The translations under genes were made by a program, and so were the position numbers. Under the pieces are notes generated by a model. That model saw only the letters and a list, made by a program, of their open reading frames with translations, had not been told where the DNA came from and searched no databases. Shown in pieces: positions 7,646 to 16,135 of a stretch of 64,000 bases of DNA. The DNA is taken from assembly GCF_902497745.1 (NCBI RefSeq), contig NZ_CABVHJ010000004.1, positions 212,528 through 276,527 of the forward strand, written 5' to 3'. Source of the DNA: Pseudomonas fluorescens. Lineage in GTDB: Bacteria > Pseudomonadota > Gammaproteobacteria > Pseudomonadales > Pseudomonadaceae. Each line of letters starts with the position of its first letter. Position 1 is the stretch's first letter.

Positions 7646-7936
7646 TTGAAAGGGATTTTGCGTGCTGTTTGTGTCATCGGCCTGGTATTGCAGTTGACCG
7701 GCTGCGGAACGTTTGTCGGGCGTTTGAATGATGGTTTGTCCGATGCCCAGTATTACCGAGGGGTTGATGGCAACCTTCACCTGCTGGGCGTGCGTGGAGG
7801 CGGCAGCGATGGCATGCCGGCGGCGATCGTCTGTTACATGATGATTGTCTGTCCGGTCATTACCGTCATATCCCTGCCGGTGGATGCCGCGCTGGATACG
7901 GTTCTGTTGCCGATCGATTACATCAATACGCTTTAG
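7646..7936 (+). CDS. YceK/YidQ-family lipoprotein
   Basis: 96-aa outer- or inner-membrane lipoprotein. The start is a TTG at 7646-7648; an AGGGAAG ribosome site upstream and a complete signal peptide ending in the lipobox LTGC (Cys about 20) support it. The mature part contains YYRGVDGNLHLL and a hydrophobic ...VCPVITVISLPVDAALDTVLLPIDYI segment, which is characteristic of the YceK family. Small families of this type are common in gamma-proteobacteria and have no defined biochemical role. It converges with the small membrane protein gene and overlaps its 3' end by 4 bases. Confidence 0.8.
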   Translation: MKGILRAVCVIGLVLQLTGCGTFVGRLNDGLSDAQYYRGVDGNLHLLGVRGGGSDGMPAAIVCYMMIVCPVITVISLPVDAALDTVLLPIDYINTL

Positions 7937-8286
7937 GTTTTCTTTGCGCGACGCTTGCTCTTCGGCGTGTGCACGGGCTCTTGAACCTTGCGATAGATCC
8001 ACACGCCGAACACACCCACCGCCAGCAGAAACACTGTGCCAACGCTCTGCCAGACAAACTCGAACCAGAACTGCCGCGGTTGCAGGGCAAGGGTGTAAGT
8101 GCTGCGCGGGCCGCGATTATTGGTGGTGATAGAGCCGGTGATCCAGCTGTCGACCAGCATCCAGATCGACAACCCGATGGCTAAAGTAATCAGCAGCGCG
8201 GCCAGGACGGTCAGCCAATACGTCACGCGGCTTGGGCGATAGGGTGGCGGATGGGGCAGGGGGACGCGGGTTTTCCTTTGATTCAT
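7933..8286 (-). CDS. Small integral membrane protein
   Basis: 117 aa. It has two predicted membrane helices (VTYWLTVLAALLITLAIGLS and VWQSVGTVFLLAVGVFGVWI), a proline-rich N-terminus and a strongly basic C-terminus (KSKRRAKKT). The ATG at 8284-8286 overlaps the stop codon of the upstream hydrolase gene (ATGA), so it is translationally coupled as the last gene of the oxygenase operon. No family was recognised. The positive tail suggests a cytoplasmic C-terminus. Confidence 0.75.
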   Translation of the reverse strand: MNQRKTRVPLPHPPPYRPSRVTYWLTVLAALLITLAIGLSIWMLVDSWITGSITTNNRGPRSTYTLALQPRQFWFEFVWQSVGTVFLLAVGVFGVWIYRKVQEPVHTPKSKRRAKKT

Positions 8287-9164
8287 GACGCTAAGGACCT
8301 GTTTCCGGCATTGATGAACCGCGCTATCTCGTTGGCCAGTTCCACTGCGCGCGGCGGGTTTTCCCTGAGCCACGTTGATACCGCGTGGTCGCAGCCTGGC
8401 AGGACGATTTTTTTCAACTCATGAGGTGCCAGGCTCTTTTCAATGGCCTCGATGACTTCAAACGGAATCGCGCTGTTGATCTCGCGAGCGCCGATTTGCT
8501 GCGTCCCGGCAGACGTACCAGCGTTCCCGCCAAAAGTGGTTGCCTGAAGACCATCGTATTCGCCGATCACCAGCAAGACTTCCCCGTCAAACGTGCGCAG
8601 GAACTCCAGCGATGGCGAGTCAAGAAAACCGTAAGGCACCGAAATGGCGCTTTTGAAGGGTGACCCAAACGGTTGCTGCCAGGCTGCCTCCGCGTACAGG
8701 GCCGGACAGAACAGCACGATGCGTCTGACTGAAGCGCGATGCGCTTGCGCTACCTTGAGCGCCAGTGCGCCGCCCAGACTGTGACCGATCACTGTGCTGA
8801 GTTCAGCGCCAAGATGATCGGCAAACTGCAAGGCCTCCTGAAGGTTCTGCGCCAGTGAAGTGTCTTCAAGGGCAACATCGGTGCTGGGGCCGTGGCCGGA
8901 AAGATTGAAGCTCAGGCTGGCAATTCCCTGCGCCTGCAAGGGATACAGGATGGCGTTGAGTCGCGAATAGTCAGAGCGAGCACCGTGAATGGCCAGCACC
9001 TTCGGCGTTGACGCTTCCGCAGCGGAACCGGCCAGTACGCGACCTTCCAGTTGGTAGCCGGCGAAGGTTTGCGCAAAGAAAAATTCAGGACCGGTTGGCG
9101 CCTCGTTGAACTGCAATCGAGAGCGAAGTCGAGACGCGCCGGTCAGCGCCAACCGATTGATCAC
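8283..9164 (-). CDS. Alpha/beta-hydrolase coupled to a TSUP carrier
   Basis: 293 aa from a GTG start at 9162-9164 that overlaps the stop of the TSUP gene (GTGA). Longer frames read into the TSUP gene out of phase and are rejected. The fold shows VLAIHGARSDYSRL (oxyanion region), SFNLSGHGPS, the nucleophile elbow IGHSLGG, an Asp in VIGEYDG and the base His in LPGCDHAVS. All three catalytic residues are present. The substrate is unknown; given the operon it may act on a product of the oxygenase. The coupled start without a clear ribosome site suggests equal expression with the transporter. Confidence 0.85.
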   Translation of the reverse strand: MINRLALTGASRLRSRLQFNEAPTGPEFFFAQTFAGYQLEGRVLAGSAAEASTPKVLAIHGARSDYSRLNAILYPLQAQGIASLSFNLSGHGPSTDVALEDTSLAQNLQEALQFADHLGAELSTVIGHSLGGALALKVAQAHRASVRRIVLFCPALYAEAAWQQPFGSPFKSAISVPYGFLDSPSLEFLRTFDGEVLLVIGEYDGLQATTFGGNAGTSAGTQQIGAREINSAIPFEVIEAIEKSLAPHELKKIVLPGCDHAVSTWLRENPPRAVELANEIARFINAGNRSLAS

Positions 9165-9952
9165 AAGGCTGCCAGGGTGTGCAGGACTGCAACACGCAAT
9201 GGATTGGTCTCCACGCTCAGCAGCTTGATCGCCAGGGCGCAGCAGACCACGATCAACATGGGTTTGATCAAGCGTGGGCCGACCCGGACAGCGGCTCTGG
9301 CGCCCAGTTGTGCGCCGAGGAAAGCTGCCAGAGCCATGGCAATCGCGATCGGCCAGATGATCACGCCTTTGGTGATGAAGACTGACAGCGAACCCAGGTT
9401 GCACGACGCGTTGGCCAGTTTGGTGAAACTCATCGCCCGCATCATGCCAAGCCCGCAGAGCAGCACGAAACCGACGATAAAGAACGAGCCTACACCCGGG
9501 CCGAAGATACCGTCGTAGAAGCCCAGTATCGGCGCCACAGTGAACGAGAACAGCAGAATGCCGATTCGCTTGCGTCGATCCTCATTGGCCAGCTTCGGCG
9601 AGAGCGCAAAGTAGATCGCCACCAGAATAAGCATGACGGGCACGCACACTTCCAGATAGCGCTTATCAATCGAACTGACCAACAGTGCCCCGCTGGCGCC
9701 ACCCAGAAATGCACAGATAACCAGGAAGCGTCCCTCGCGCCATTCAATCATTCCCTTGCGAGCGAAAGTGACAGTGGCCGAGATAGTGGCCGAAGCGGCC
9801 TGGAACTTGTTGGTGGCAATCGCACTGATCGGATCGACACCGGCCAGAAACAAGGCAGGCAAAGTAATCAAACCGCCACCCCCGGCAATCGCATCAAAAA
9901 AACCGGCGCAAAATGCCACAAGCGCCAACATGCCAATTACATCCCAAGCCAT
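9161..9952 (-). CDS. TSUP-family (TauE/SafE) anion carrier
   Basis: 263-aa inner-membrane protein with about 8 helices. The two family half-repeats are visible: the first begins AFCAGFFDAIAGGGGLITLPALFL and the second around APILGFYDGIFGPGVGSFFIVGFV. The conserved TNKFQAASATISATVTF and ANASCNLGSLSVFI segments follow these, as in TauE/SafE proteins. Family members carry sulfonates, sulfite, sulfoacetate or other small organic anions. The gene lies 76 bases after the oxygenase gene and overlaps the hydrolase gene, so it is probably the transporter of that small pathway. Direction of transport is not known. Confidence 0.88.
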   Translation of the reverse strand: MAWDVIGMLALVAFCAGFFDAIAGGGGLITLPALFLAGVDPISAIATNKFQAASATISATVTFARKGMIEWREGRFLVICAFLGGASGALLVSSIDKRYLEVCVPVMLILVAIYFALSPKLANEDRRKRIGILLFSFTVAPILGFYDGIFGPGVGSFFIVGFVLLCGLGMMRAMSFTKLANASCNLGSLSVFITKGVIIWPIAIAMALAAFLGAQLGARAAVRVGPRLIKPMLIVVCCALAIKLLSVETNPLRVAVLHTLAAL

Positions 9953-10028
9953 TACGTTTTCCCTTTTATAGTTATTGGCCAGCCATCCACATGACTGGCC
10001 GTTGAGCAGCCTTGCCGTGCGGTGAATA

Positions 10029-11108
10029 TCAGCCCTGTATCAGCAGCGGATCGTCTGAAATGACAATCGGAGACGAGAACTTCGACAGGCCGAAGATGCG
10101 CACCAGCACACGTCGGTTGTCTTTGATGACATCGCGACAATGCAGCGCCCGAACGTTATTGATCACCATGGCCGACTCTTGCGTCAGTGTGTATTGCACC
10201 GGTGTTGCTTTACCCACGCTTTGGCAAAGTGCGGAGTAAGCCTCTTTTACAAAGTCCGAGGCGTTGTCGTTGACTGAAAAGCGGTACGAGTTGAATCGCG
10301 CGGCGAATCCGACGTTGTCATCGAACTCCAGAATCGAAACATTGCGGCCATCCTCGCCCTTGCCGTTGACGAAAGAGTCGCTACGGGTGAACTGGAAGCT
10401 GCCCGTCGTCAGTGCCAGGCATCCGGTGACACCGATTTCGTCCAGCAGGGGTGGCAACGGAATTACCGAGGTGGGCTCCAGGCTTGGATTCCATAGCGCC
10501 GACAGTATCAACGACGAGGGCGAGGGCGAATGCCCGTCCTGCGCGTTCACAGCGCACCAGTAAGGCGCTTCGGTGTGCGGGCCGAGGGCGAGACCGGAAT
10601 GGGAACTCAGCTCTTTGATTTCCGGTTCGTCATTGATTTTGGTCAGTCCGCCGCCCTTGAAGTTAGCGACAATTCGGACCAGTTTGCCTTCGTTGTCCAT
10701 GTCGTAGGCAAAGGAGCTGTTATCCACCAGTTTCAACAGAATCTGATTACGTGCCGCCAGACACAGTACGTCGTGACGATTCTCCAGAGCGGCCAGCTCG
10801 GGAAGTTCATCCGGTGGGCTGGTGTCGGTGACTTTTTGCATCCCCTCAAAAATCAGCAGGGAAACCAGGCCGTCGGAGTACGCGCCAAGCAGTTCGCATT
10901 GATCCTTGGAAAACGAAAACCTCAACTCTGTCGCAGCTAGTGAGGCTTTGGACTTTGCGCCTGCGGCTTGTGGCCCGCCCATGGCTGCCAGTTCTTCAGA
11001 GAAGGTGTGCAGCAGCTTGGCTTGTTGCGTATCAAAACTGAAAGTTCTGACTTCCTGTTCAACTAAAGACTCAACGGTTTTATTAGTGTGTTGTAGGACT
11101 TCGGTCAT
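10029..11108 (-). CDS. AsnO/VioC-like Fe(II)/2-oxoglutarate oxygenase
   Basis: 359 aa. The metal triad and 2-oxoglutarate residue can be read: H178 and E180 in GPHTEAPYW, the distal H323 in ALHCRDV and R336 in RVLVRIFG. The His-to-His distance (145) and His-to-Arg distance (13) fit clavaminate-synthase-like enzymes that hydroxylate free amino acids (AsnO, VioC) within the TauD superfamily. The first 100 residues are helical, as in that group. The ATG has an AGGGA ribosome site. It is followed by TSUP, hydrolase and membrane-protein genes, suggesting a small pathway for making or using a hydroxylated amino-acid-like compound. Substrate not predicted. Confidence 0.8.
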   Translation of the reverse strand: MTEVLQHTNKTVESLVEQEVRTFSFDTQQAKLLHTFSEELAAMGGPQAAGAKSKASLAATELRFSFSKDQCELLGAYSDGLVSLLIFEGMQKVTDTSPPDELPELAALENRHDVLCLAARNQILLKLVDNSSFAYDMDNEGKLVRIVANFKGGGLTKINDEPEIKELSSHSGLALGPHTEAPYWCAVNAQDGHSPSPSSLILSALWNPSLEPTSVIPLPPLLDEIGVTGCLALTTGSFQFTRSDSFVNGKGEDGRNVSILEFDDNVGFAARFNSYRFSVNDNASDFVKEAYSALCQSVGKATPVQYTLTQESAMVINNVRALHCRDVIKDNRRVLVRIFGLSKFSSPIVISDDPLLIQG

Positions 11109-11689
11109 TGTTTACATCCCTGTCGTATCGGCTCCCTTTGTATTTTTTTGTGGGAGCTGTTGGCTGTTTCGATGCTGCAATGCGTGCCGAGCGCACGCAC
11201 TGATGCGGACGTGGGCGAGTTGATACAGGTTTGGTTTTTTCAGGAGGGCACAGGGCGCTGTGACGCGACAGTTCAAACAAAATGCTGAATGCCTGGTCAG
11301 TGTTTGCTGTCGCTTGCCTGACAGCTGAAACAACAGCAGATGACCTGCGCTGAGGTCTTGTCCTCCATGACAACTTTTTGATGGGTGTTAGTTCTGCGAG
11401 CGTTCCTGCTCGCAGACGCAACTGTCCGGGTGCCAGCAACAACTTCGGTAGGTTCCGATGTTGGAGGGCGCGGAGTGCGTTGATTGGGTGATGCGTTAAA
11501 TGCTGATCGTCAGGGCTGAAGTGCCCGGCGATTATTCCGGGCAGTCAACAATGACCTGCCGGAAAAGCTGACGGAGCCTAACATCAAAATAATGGCCAGC
11601 AAAAGCACTGCAAGAGGGGGTGAGGGACGGCTTATCAAATCGCAGGCATAAAAAAACCCTGAATCTTGCGATTCAGGGTTTTCGGTATT
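11109..11689. other. AT-richer intergenic region next to tRNA-Phe
   Basis: No convincing gene. It holds two short hairpins, CTGCGAGC/GCTCGCAG at 11394-11415 and TGCCCGG/CCGGGCA at 11522-11543, and the tRNA terminator at 11648-11682. A hydrophobic leftward frame at 11510-11734 runs into the tRNA and has no ribosome site. The promoter of the oxygenase operon should be near 11110-11250, but no clear -35/-10 pair was identified. Confidence 0.5.
11648..11682 (-). terminator. Terminator of tRNA-Phe
   Basis: Read leftward, AACCCTGAATC and GATTCAGGGTT form an exact 11-bp stem with a GCAA loop (positions 11655-11680), followed by a T-run (the A-run at 11650-11656 on the plus strand). Confidence 0.9.
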
Positions 11690-11765
11690 TGGTGCCCAGA
11701 GACGGAATCGAACCGCCGACACGGGGATTTTCAATCCCCTGCTCTACCGACTGAGCTATCTGGGC
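11690..11765 (-). tRNA. tRNA-Phe (GAA)
   Basis: 76 bases including an encoded CCA (11690-11692). The acceptor arms GCCCAGA and TCTGGGC pair exactly. The D-arm reads AGCTCAGTCGGTAGAGC, the anticodon arm GGGGATTGAAAATCCCC with anticodon GAA, and the T-arm GTTCGATTC. It stands alone with its own promoter and terminator. Confidence 0.98.
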
Positions 11766-11775
11766 AACGGGGCGC

Positions 11776-11804
11776 ATTAAAAGGGTTTTTCGGATTTACG
11801 TCAA
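11776..11804 (-). promoter_or_regulatory. Sigma-70 promoter of tRNA-Phe
   Basis: Read leftward, TTGACG (11799-11804) and TTTAAT (11776-11781) are separated by 17 bases. A GC-rich GCGCCCC discriminator follows before the tRNA. Such discriminators are typical of stringently controlled stable-RNA promoters. Confidence 0.85.
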
Positions 11805-11869
11805 CGACTTTTTTAAAATTTCTTAAATTAATTCCGTCGCTTACGATCCGACCCCCGATTTTGCAGGGT

Positions 11870-12142
11870 TTACTCTGCAGGCGGAACGTAGCCTTCAGCC
11901 TTGGCGTATTCCTCGCCGGAGAAGTACTTGTCCATTTCGCCCTGAAGATATTTGCGGTCTTCGGCGTTCATCATGTTCAGACGCTTTTCGTTGATCAGCA
12001 GGGTCTGGTGTTTCTGCCAGTCAGCCCAGGCCTTGGCCGAGACGTGGTCGAAAATATCCTGACCTTTGGCGCCCGGGAAAGGGGCGCGGTCCAGCGCGGG
12101 CAGTTCTTCTTTGTACTTGCGGCACATTACGGTGCGGGTCAT
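11870..12142 (-). CDS. yggX: Fe(2+)-trafficking protein YggX
   Basis: 90-aa cytoplasmic protein that protects iron-sulfur clusters and helps with iron handling in oxidative stress. The sequence shows the family marks: [21 protein letters not shown] with the conserved Cys at residue 7, [16 protein letters not shown] and [15 protein letters not shown]. The length is standard. Its start overlaps the stop of mutY (ATGA), the same order as in E. coli, so the two are coupled. This places a cluster-protecting protein beside an iron-sulfur DNA glycosylase. Confidence 0.95.
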   Translation of the reverse strand: MTRTVMCRKYKEELPALDRAPFPGAKGQDIFDHVSAKAWADWQKHQTLLINEKRLNMMNAEDRKYLQGEMDKYFSGEEYAKAEGYVPPAE

Positions 12143-13206
12143 GGCGACTCTCCTGCGTTCAATACGGCGGCCGCGCGTTCGAGCAAGGTTTTGACCGGGG
12201 CAGCGAGGCCCAGGCGCGGCGGGGTGGCGAGGTTATACCAGAGCCAGTCGGCCTCGGCCACGTGATGGGCGGCCTCCTGCACCTGAACCAGCCAGGGTTC
12301 GATGGACAGCTGGAAATGGCTGAACGTGTGGACGAGGCTCGGCAGCGCCTGCTGCTCGCCCATGGTCAGCGAGTGCTGAGCGGCGAGATGTTGCAGGTCG
12401 TCGAGGTCATCGAGTTCCGGCAGGCTCCACAGACCGCCCCACAAACCCGTCGAAGGGCGGCGGTACAGCAGAATCGCGCCGTCGCCGTTGGCGAGCATCG
12501 GCATCAACGTGCGCTTTTGCGGGATGGCTTTGCGCGGCTTGGGGATCGGGTAGCGGGTTTCGAGGCCGAGCATGTGCGCCTCGCAACCACGCTCCAGCGG
12601 ACATAGCAGGCAGCTTGGCTTGCTGCGCGTACACAGCGTGGCGCCGAGATCCATCATCGCCTGGGTGTAGGCGTTGACCCGATCGTGCGGCGTAAAGCGC
12701 TCAGCGTTGGCCCAGAGCTGTTTGGCGACTTTCGGCTCGCCGGGGTAACCCTCTTGCGCGGTAAATCGCGCCAGCACGCGTTTGACGTTGCCGTCGAGAA
12801 TCGGCGCGCGCAGGCCCATGCTGATGCTGGCGATGGCGCCAGCGGTGGACAGGCCAATGCCCGGCAGATCGGTGAGCTTTTCAACGTCACGGGGAAACTC
12901 TCCACCGTACTGGCTGACGACGATCTTCGCAGTCTTCTGCAAATTGCGCGCACGGGTGTAGTAACCCAGCCCCGTCCACAGGTGCAGCACTTCGTCTTCC
13001 GGCGCTTCGGCCAGTGCTTCTACCGTTGGCAGCGCGGCCATGAAACGGTCGAAATAGTTGAGCACGGTGCTGACCTGGGTTTGCTGCAACATGATCTCCG
13101 ACACCCACACCCGATACGGGTTGATGTCCTGCTGCCAAGGCAGATCGTGGCGGCCGTGGCGGTCGAACCAATCCAGCACCGCCGTGGAAAATTGCTCCGC
13201 TCTCAT
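12139..13206 (-). CDS. mutY: A/G-specific adenine DNA glycosylase MutY
   Basis: 355 aa. It removes adenine mispaired with 8-oxoguanine. The N-terminal part has [12 protein letters not shown] (adenine pocket with the catalytic Glu), the helix-hairpin-helix [12 protein letters not shown] and the catalytic Asp in [11 protein letters not shown]. The four cluster cysteines are in [17 protein letters not shown]. The C-terminal NUDIX-like domain that reads 8-oxoG is present ([28 protein letters not shown]). It is complete and of normal length. It overlaps the AsmA-like gene upstream and yggX downstream by 4 bases each, forming one coupled operon. Confidence 0.96.
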   Translation of the reverse strand: MRAEQFSTAVLDWFDRHGRHDLPWQQDINPYRVWVSEIMLQQTQVSTVLNYFDRFMAALPTVEALAEAPEDEVLHLWTGLGYYTRARNLQKTAKIVVSQYGGEFPRDVEKLTDLPGIGLSTAGAIASISMGLRAPILDGNVKRVLARFTAQEGYPGEPKVAKQLWANAERFTPHDRVNAYTQAMMDLGATLCTRSKPSCLLCPLERGCEAHMLGLETRYPIPKPRKAIPQKRTLMPMLANGDGAILLYRRPSTGLWGGLWSLPELDDLDDLQHLAAQHSLTMGEQQALPSLVHTFSHFQLSIEPWLVQVQEAAHHVAEADWLWYNLATPPRLGLAAPVKTLLERAAAVLNAGESP

Positions 13207-15428
13207 CGCTTGAACAGCCCCTTCAATGCGTTTTTCAGTTCCGGGCTGACCTTGTCACCGAGTTTCTCGTCGATCTTCTCACTGAGCTTGTCGCCGGCCA
13301 GTTTGGTCGCGACCTGACCGAGGCGATCGTTGTCGACGCGACAAGCTTTGGCGCCCAGCTCCAGTGGGCCACGGCAGCGCAGCGGCCACTCGATGCCGAC
13401 GAATTTTTCGCCGACCTGACACGCTGGATCCGGCATGGCGCTGGTGTCGCCTTCGACGATGATGCCGACGCGGTAATCCATGCCGAGCACACGCAGGTCG
13501 ATGTCGCCGTCACCGTTGACGGTCATGCCGGGGATGCGCACTTTCAGATCCGGGTTGCTGGCGACGCCGTTGCGGAAGGTCAGGTTGCCCTTGAGTTCCT
13601 GGAAAGGTGTGTCCTTGCCGCGTGGCTCGCCGCTGAGGGTTTTGCGATTGAGCGTGGCGATGCCTTTGCACAATTGCTGCTCAAGGTTGGCGTTGAGCAG
13701 CACGCCGTTGTTGATCACGAAACTGGCGTTGCCGTTGAGGGTGTCAATCAGCGCCTGCTGGCTGTTGCCGCTGCCGGTCACGGTGCTGGTGAGGGTCACC
13801 AGACCTTTGACCGGCGGATTCTTGCCTTGGCTTTCGAGGATTTTTTCTACAGGCACACGATTGAGTTTGGTCTGCAGGTTCAGCACCGGCGCGCTTGGGC
13901 GAACGTCAAGGGTGCCGTTGGCGGCAAAACCACCGTTGTACAACTCACCACTGAGGTTGGTCAGAGTCAGCAGACCGCCCTGGCCGTTGGCCTTTAGTGC
14001 GGCGTTCTGAATCGGCAGTTTGTCGAGGGTCAACTGGCCGAAGGTCAGGTCGGCGTCCACGTCGAGTTTGGCCAGGCGTTCAACCGGCAACAGGCGCTCG
14101 GTACTCCAGGCGGTTTTGCTTGGTTTGTCCGGCAGAGGCGTTGAGCCCGCGCCGGCCATGGCATCGGCTTCAGTGCTGGCCACTTCGGCCTGACGTACCT
14201 GCGTGGCGTTATTGGCCTGCGCCGATTTTGGCGGCAGATAACGGTCAGCGTTGAATGTGTCAGCCTTGAGGATCGCGCGCAGTGACTGCTTGGCGAAGTC
14301 TTCGACGGCGATGCGACCGCTGAAGCTGCTGTCGTCGAGTTTCAGGTTGATGTTGTCGAGTGCGATGCTGGTCGGCGTGGCGGCCACACGGCTGACCAGT
14401 TCGACCTTGCTCAGACTGCCTTCGGCCATGGCCGGGAGTTTCTGACCAATGCTGTCGACAAATTTCGCCAGGTCGAACTGGGCGATGGAGATGCCGCCGG
14501 TGATCTGCGGTGTCTTGTCGAGGTCGTTGACTTTCAGTTCGCCCAGGGCACGCAATTGGTTGGCAGAGATCTTGATGCCAGTCCATTCGGCGACGTTAGC
14601 CGCTTTATCCAGTAATAACTGCCCCTGTGCGGCGAAGGTCATGGTCTTGCCTTGTAGCGGATCGCCAGCCAGTTCGCCGGACAGCTTCAGGTCTTCCAGC
14701 TTGTAGCGTTGCAGTGCGCGTTCAATGCGCAATTCGCCGGTGAGCTCGGTACGCACGCGCAGAACGGGTTGATTGGTGCCAAGGAATGCGGTGGCTTTTA
14801 CCGGGATATTGGTCGAATCGTGTACCGGGCCGGTGCTCAACTGGATGCTTTCGGCGCTGAACTGCTTGCCGGTCTTCTCGTCGTTGTACTCAACGCGGGC
14901 GTTGTTGACAGTCAGGCTGTCGATATCGAGACGGATCGGCTGCGGTGGTTTTTCCACCGCAACAGGAGCTTCGCTGGCCGGTTGACCTGCCGTAGCGGCT
15001 GGCGGCGTTGCACCCGCCGGGGCAGGCACCTTGCCGATGTCTTCCCAATTGCCATGGCCGTCCTTGTCGCGATTGAGGCGCAGGTTCAGACCTTCGACGC
15101 GCACGTCGCTCATTTGCACTTCACGGCGCAGCAGCGGCAGCACGCGCACGGACAGGCCGAGCATCTGCAAGTCGGCGAACGGTTCGGCAGGTTTGATCAG
15201 GGTGGCGACGCTGGCCTCATGCAGCTCGAGGCCGAGCCACGGGAACAGGCTCCAGCCGATATCGCCATTGAGCGTCAGCTCGATGTGGGCCTTGTCGCGG
15301 GCAATCTGGCGAATCTCGTCTTTGTAGTCGTTGGGATCGAAGAGGTGGGTCAGGGCAAAACCTGCCGCCACAATGATCAGCAACAACCCGAGAAGTACCA
15401 GACCCAGGATTTTGCCGAACGCTTTCAT
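13203..15428 (-). CDS. AsmA-family protein
   Basis: 741 aa. One N-terminal membrane anchor (LGLVLLGLLLIIVAAGFALTHLF) precedes a long periplasmic AsmA repeat region, and the conserved family start FDPNDYKDEI follows the helix. The C-terminal AsmA_2-type domain includes LNGNASFVINNGVL and VNGDGDIDLRVLGMDYRV. AsmA-like proteins belong to the bridge-like lipid-transfer group that supports outer-membrane lipid homeostasis. A Pro/Ala-rich low-complexity insert lies near residues 135-160. It is the first gene of the asmA-mutY-yggX operon, with its ATG at 15426-15428. Confidence 0.92.
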   Translation of the reverse strand: MKAFGKILGLVLLGLLLIIVAAGFALTHLFDPNDYKDEIRQIARDKAHIELTLNGDIGWSLFPWLGLELHEASVATLIKPAEPFADLQMLGLSVRVLPLLRREVQMSDVRVEGLNLRLNRDKDGHGNWEDIGKVPAPAGATPPAATAGQPASEAPVAVEKPPQPIRLDIDSLTVNNARVEYNDEKTGKQFSAESIQLSTGPVHDSTNIPVKATAFLGTNQPVLRVRTELTGELRIERALQRYKLEDLKLSGELAGDPLQGKTMTFAAQGQLLLDKAANVAEWTGIKISANQLRALGELKVNDLDKTPQITGGISIAQFDLAKFVDSIGQKLPAMAEGSLSKVELVSRVAATPTSIALDNINLKLDDSSFSGRIAVEDFAKQSLRAILKADTFNADRYLPPKSAQANNATQVRQAEVASTEADAMAGAGSTPLPDKPSKTAWSTERLLPVERLAKLDVDADLTFGQLTLDKLPIQNAALKANGQGGLLTLTNLSGELYNGGFAANGTLDVRPSAPVLNLQTKLNRVPVEKILESQGKNPPVKGLVTLTSTVTGSGNSQQALIDTLNGNASFVINNGVLLNANLEQQLCKGIATLNRKTLSGEPRGKDTPFQELKGNLTFRNGVASNPDLKVRIPGMTVNGDGDIDLRVLGMDYRVGIIVEGDTSAMPDPACQVGEKFVGIEWPLRCRGPLELGAKACRVDNDRLGQVATKLAGDKLSEKIDEKLGDKVSPELKNALKGLFKR

Positions 15429-15506
15429 GGGCGAGTCCTTGTAATTAGTCGAATTCGTAAATTAGCCGGGGAGTATAGCGCTGCAACCGCCCGGTTCGCT
15501 GTGACG

Positions 15507-15911
15507 TCATGTTGCCAGGACTTCCAGCCGCACCTGCAACCTGGCGGCGAGTGCCTGAGCTTCAAAATGCCCTTCAGGCGCCAGCAGACGCAGTTCAGCC
15601 CCCGCTTGCGACGCCATTTTCTGCGCTTGGTTCACCAGGCGTTCGGCGACTCCACGGCGACGGGTAACTTTTCGTACGCATAAATGGGACAAATACCAAA
15701 CGTCGTGGTGCCTTTGCAGACGACCGGCACCGAGCAAGCGGTCGTTGAAGCGCCCGGCGATGAAAGTCCCGTCTGCGAGGACGCTGTCGATCAGGTCGGT
15801 CTCCCCGGAAAACGGCGCAAACAGCCATTCTGGCGCATCGCGATAAATCTTCTGCAAATCCTGCTGATCCTGATAACTGGCGTCTTTCAGGGCTTGGACA
15901 ATGATCGGCAT
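15507..15911 (-). CDS. panM: PanM/PanZ-like acetyl-CoA-sensing acetyltransferase-fold protein
   Basis: 134-aa GNAT-fold protein. It shares with E. coli PanM (PanZ) the segments DQQDLQKIY, IAGRFNDRLLGAGRL and CVRKVTRRRGVAERL, the last being the acetyl-CoA-binding motif (R/Q-x-x-G/A). PanM binds PanD, triggers its self-cleavage and couples coenzyme A level to beta-alanine synthesis. No panD lies nearby, so the link is by homology only. A generic GNAT acetyltransferase is the alternative. It is transcribed leftward, divergent from the MFS gene. Confidence 0.72.
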   Translation of the reverse strand: MPIIVQALKDASYQDQQDLQKIYRDAPEWLFAPFSGETDLIDSVLADGTFIAGRFNDRLLGAGRLQRHHDVWYLSHLCVRKVTRRRGVAERLVNQAQKMASQAGAELRLLAPEGHFEAQALAARLQVRLEVLAT

Positions 15912-16135
15912 GGCGCTTTCCTGAGTGGTACGAGAACAGATGACATAAAAAAGGTGATATCAGTTTGGTTTTTCTGTCACGTGCAAATGGTAACCTTCGC
16001 CCGTTCGTCCGTCCTTCTGCGACTTAACGTCGCGCCTAATAGGAGCTTCACCCAAAAAAACGGTCATGCCTGCGTGCATAAAGGCCGGGGGTGAACAGTG
16101 GCTGGCGAACCATACTAATAATTGGGGGATACACA

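Noticed and set aside
11510..11734. Hydrophobic 74-codon frame next to and overlapping tRNA-Phe
   Set aside because: It runs through the tRNA and its terminator and lacks a ribosome site; the hydrophobic part is too short to support a gene.
4047..11765. Genomic island integrated at the 3' end of tRNA-Phe
   Set aside because: The accessory-looking block lies on the correct side of the tRNA, but no integrase gene and no second copy of the tRNA 3' end (attachment repeat) was found in the window.
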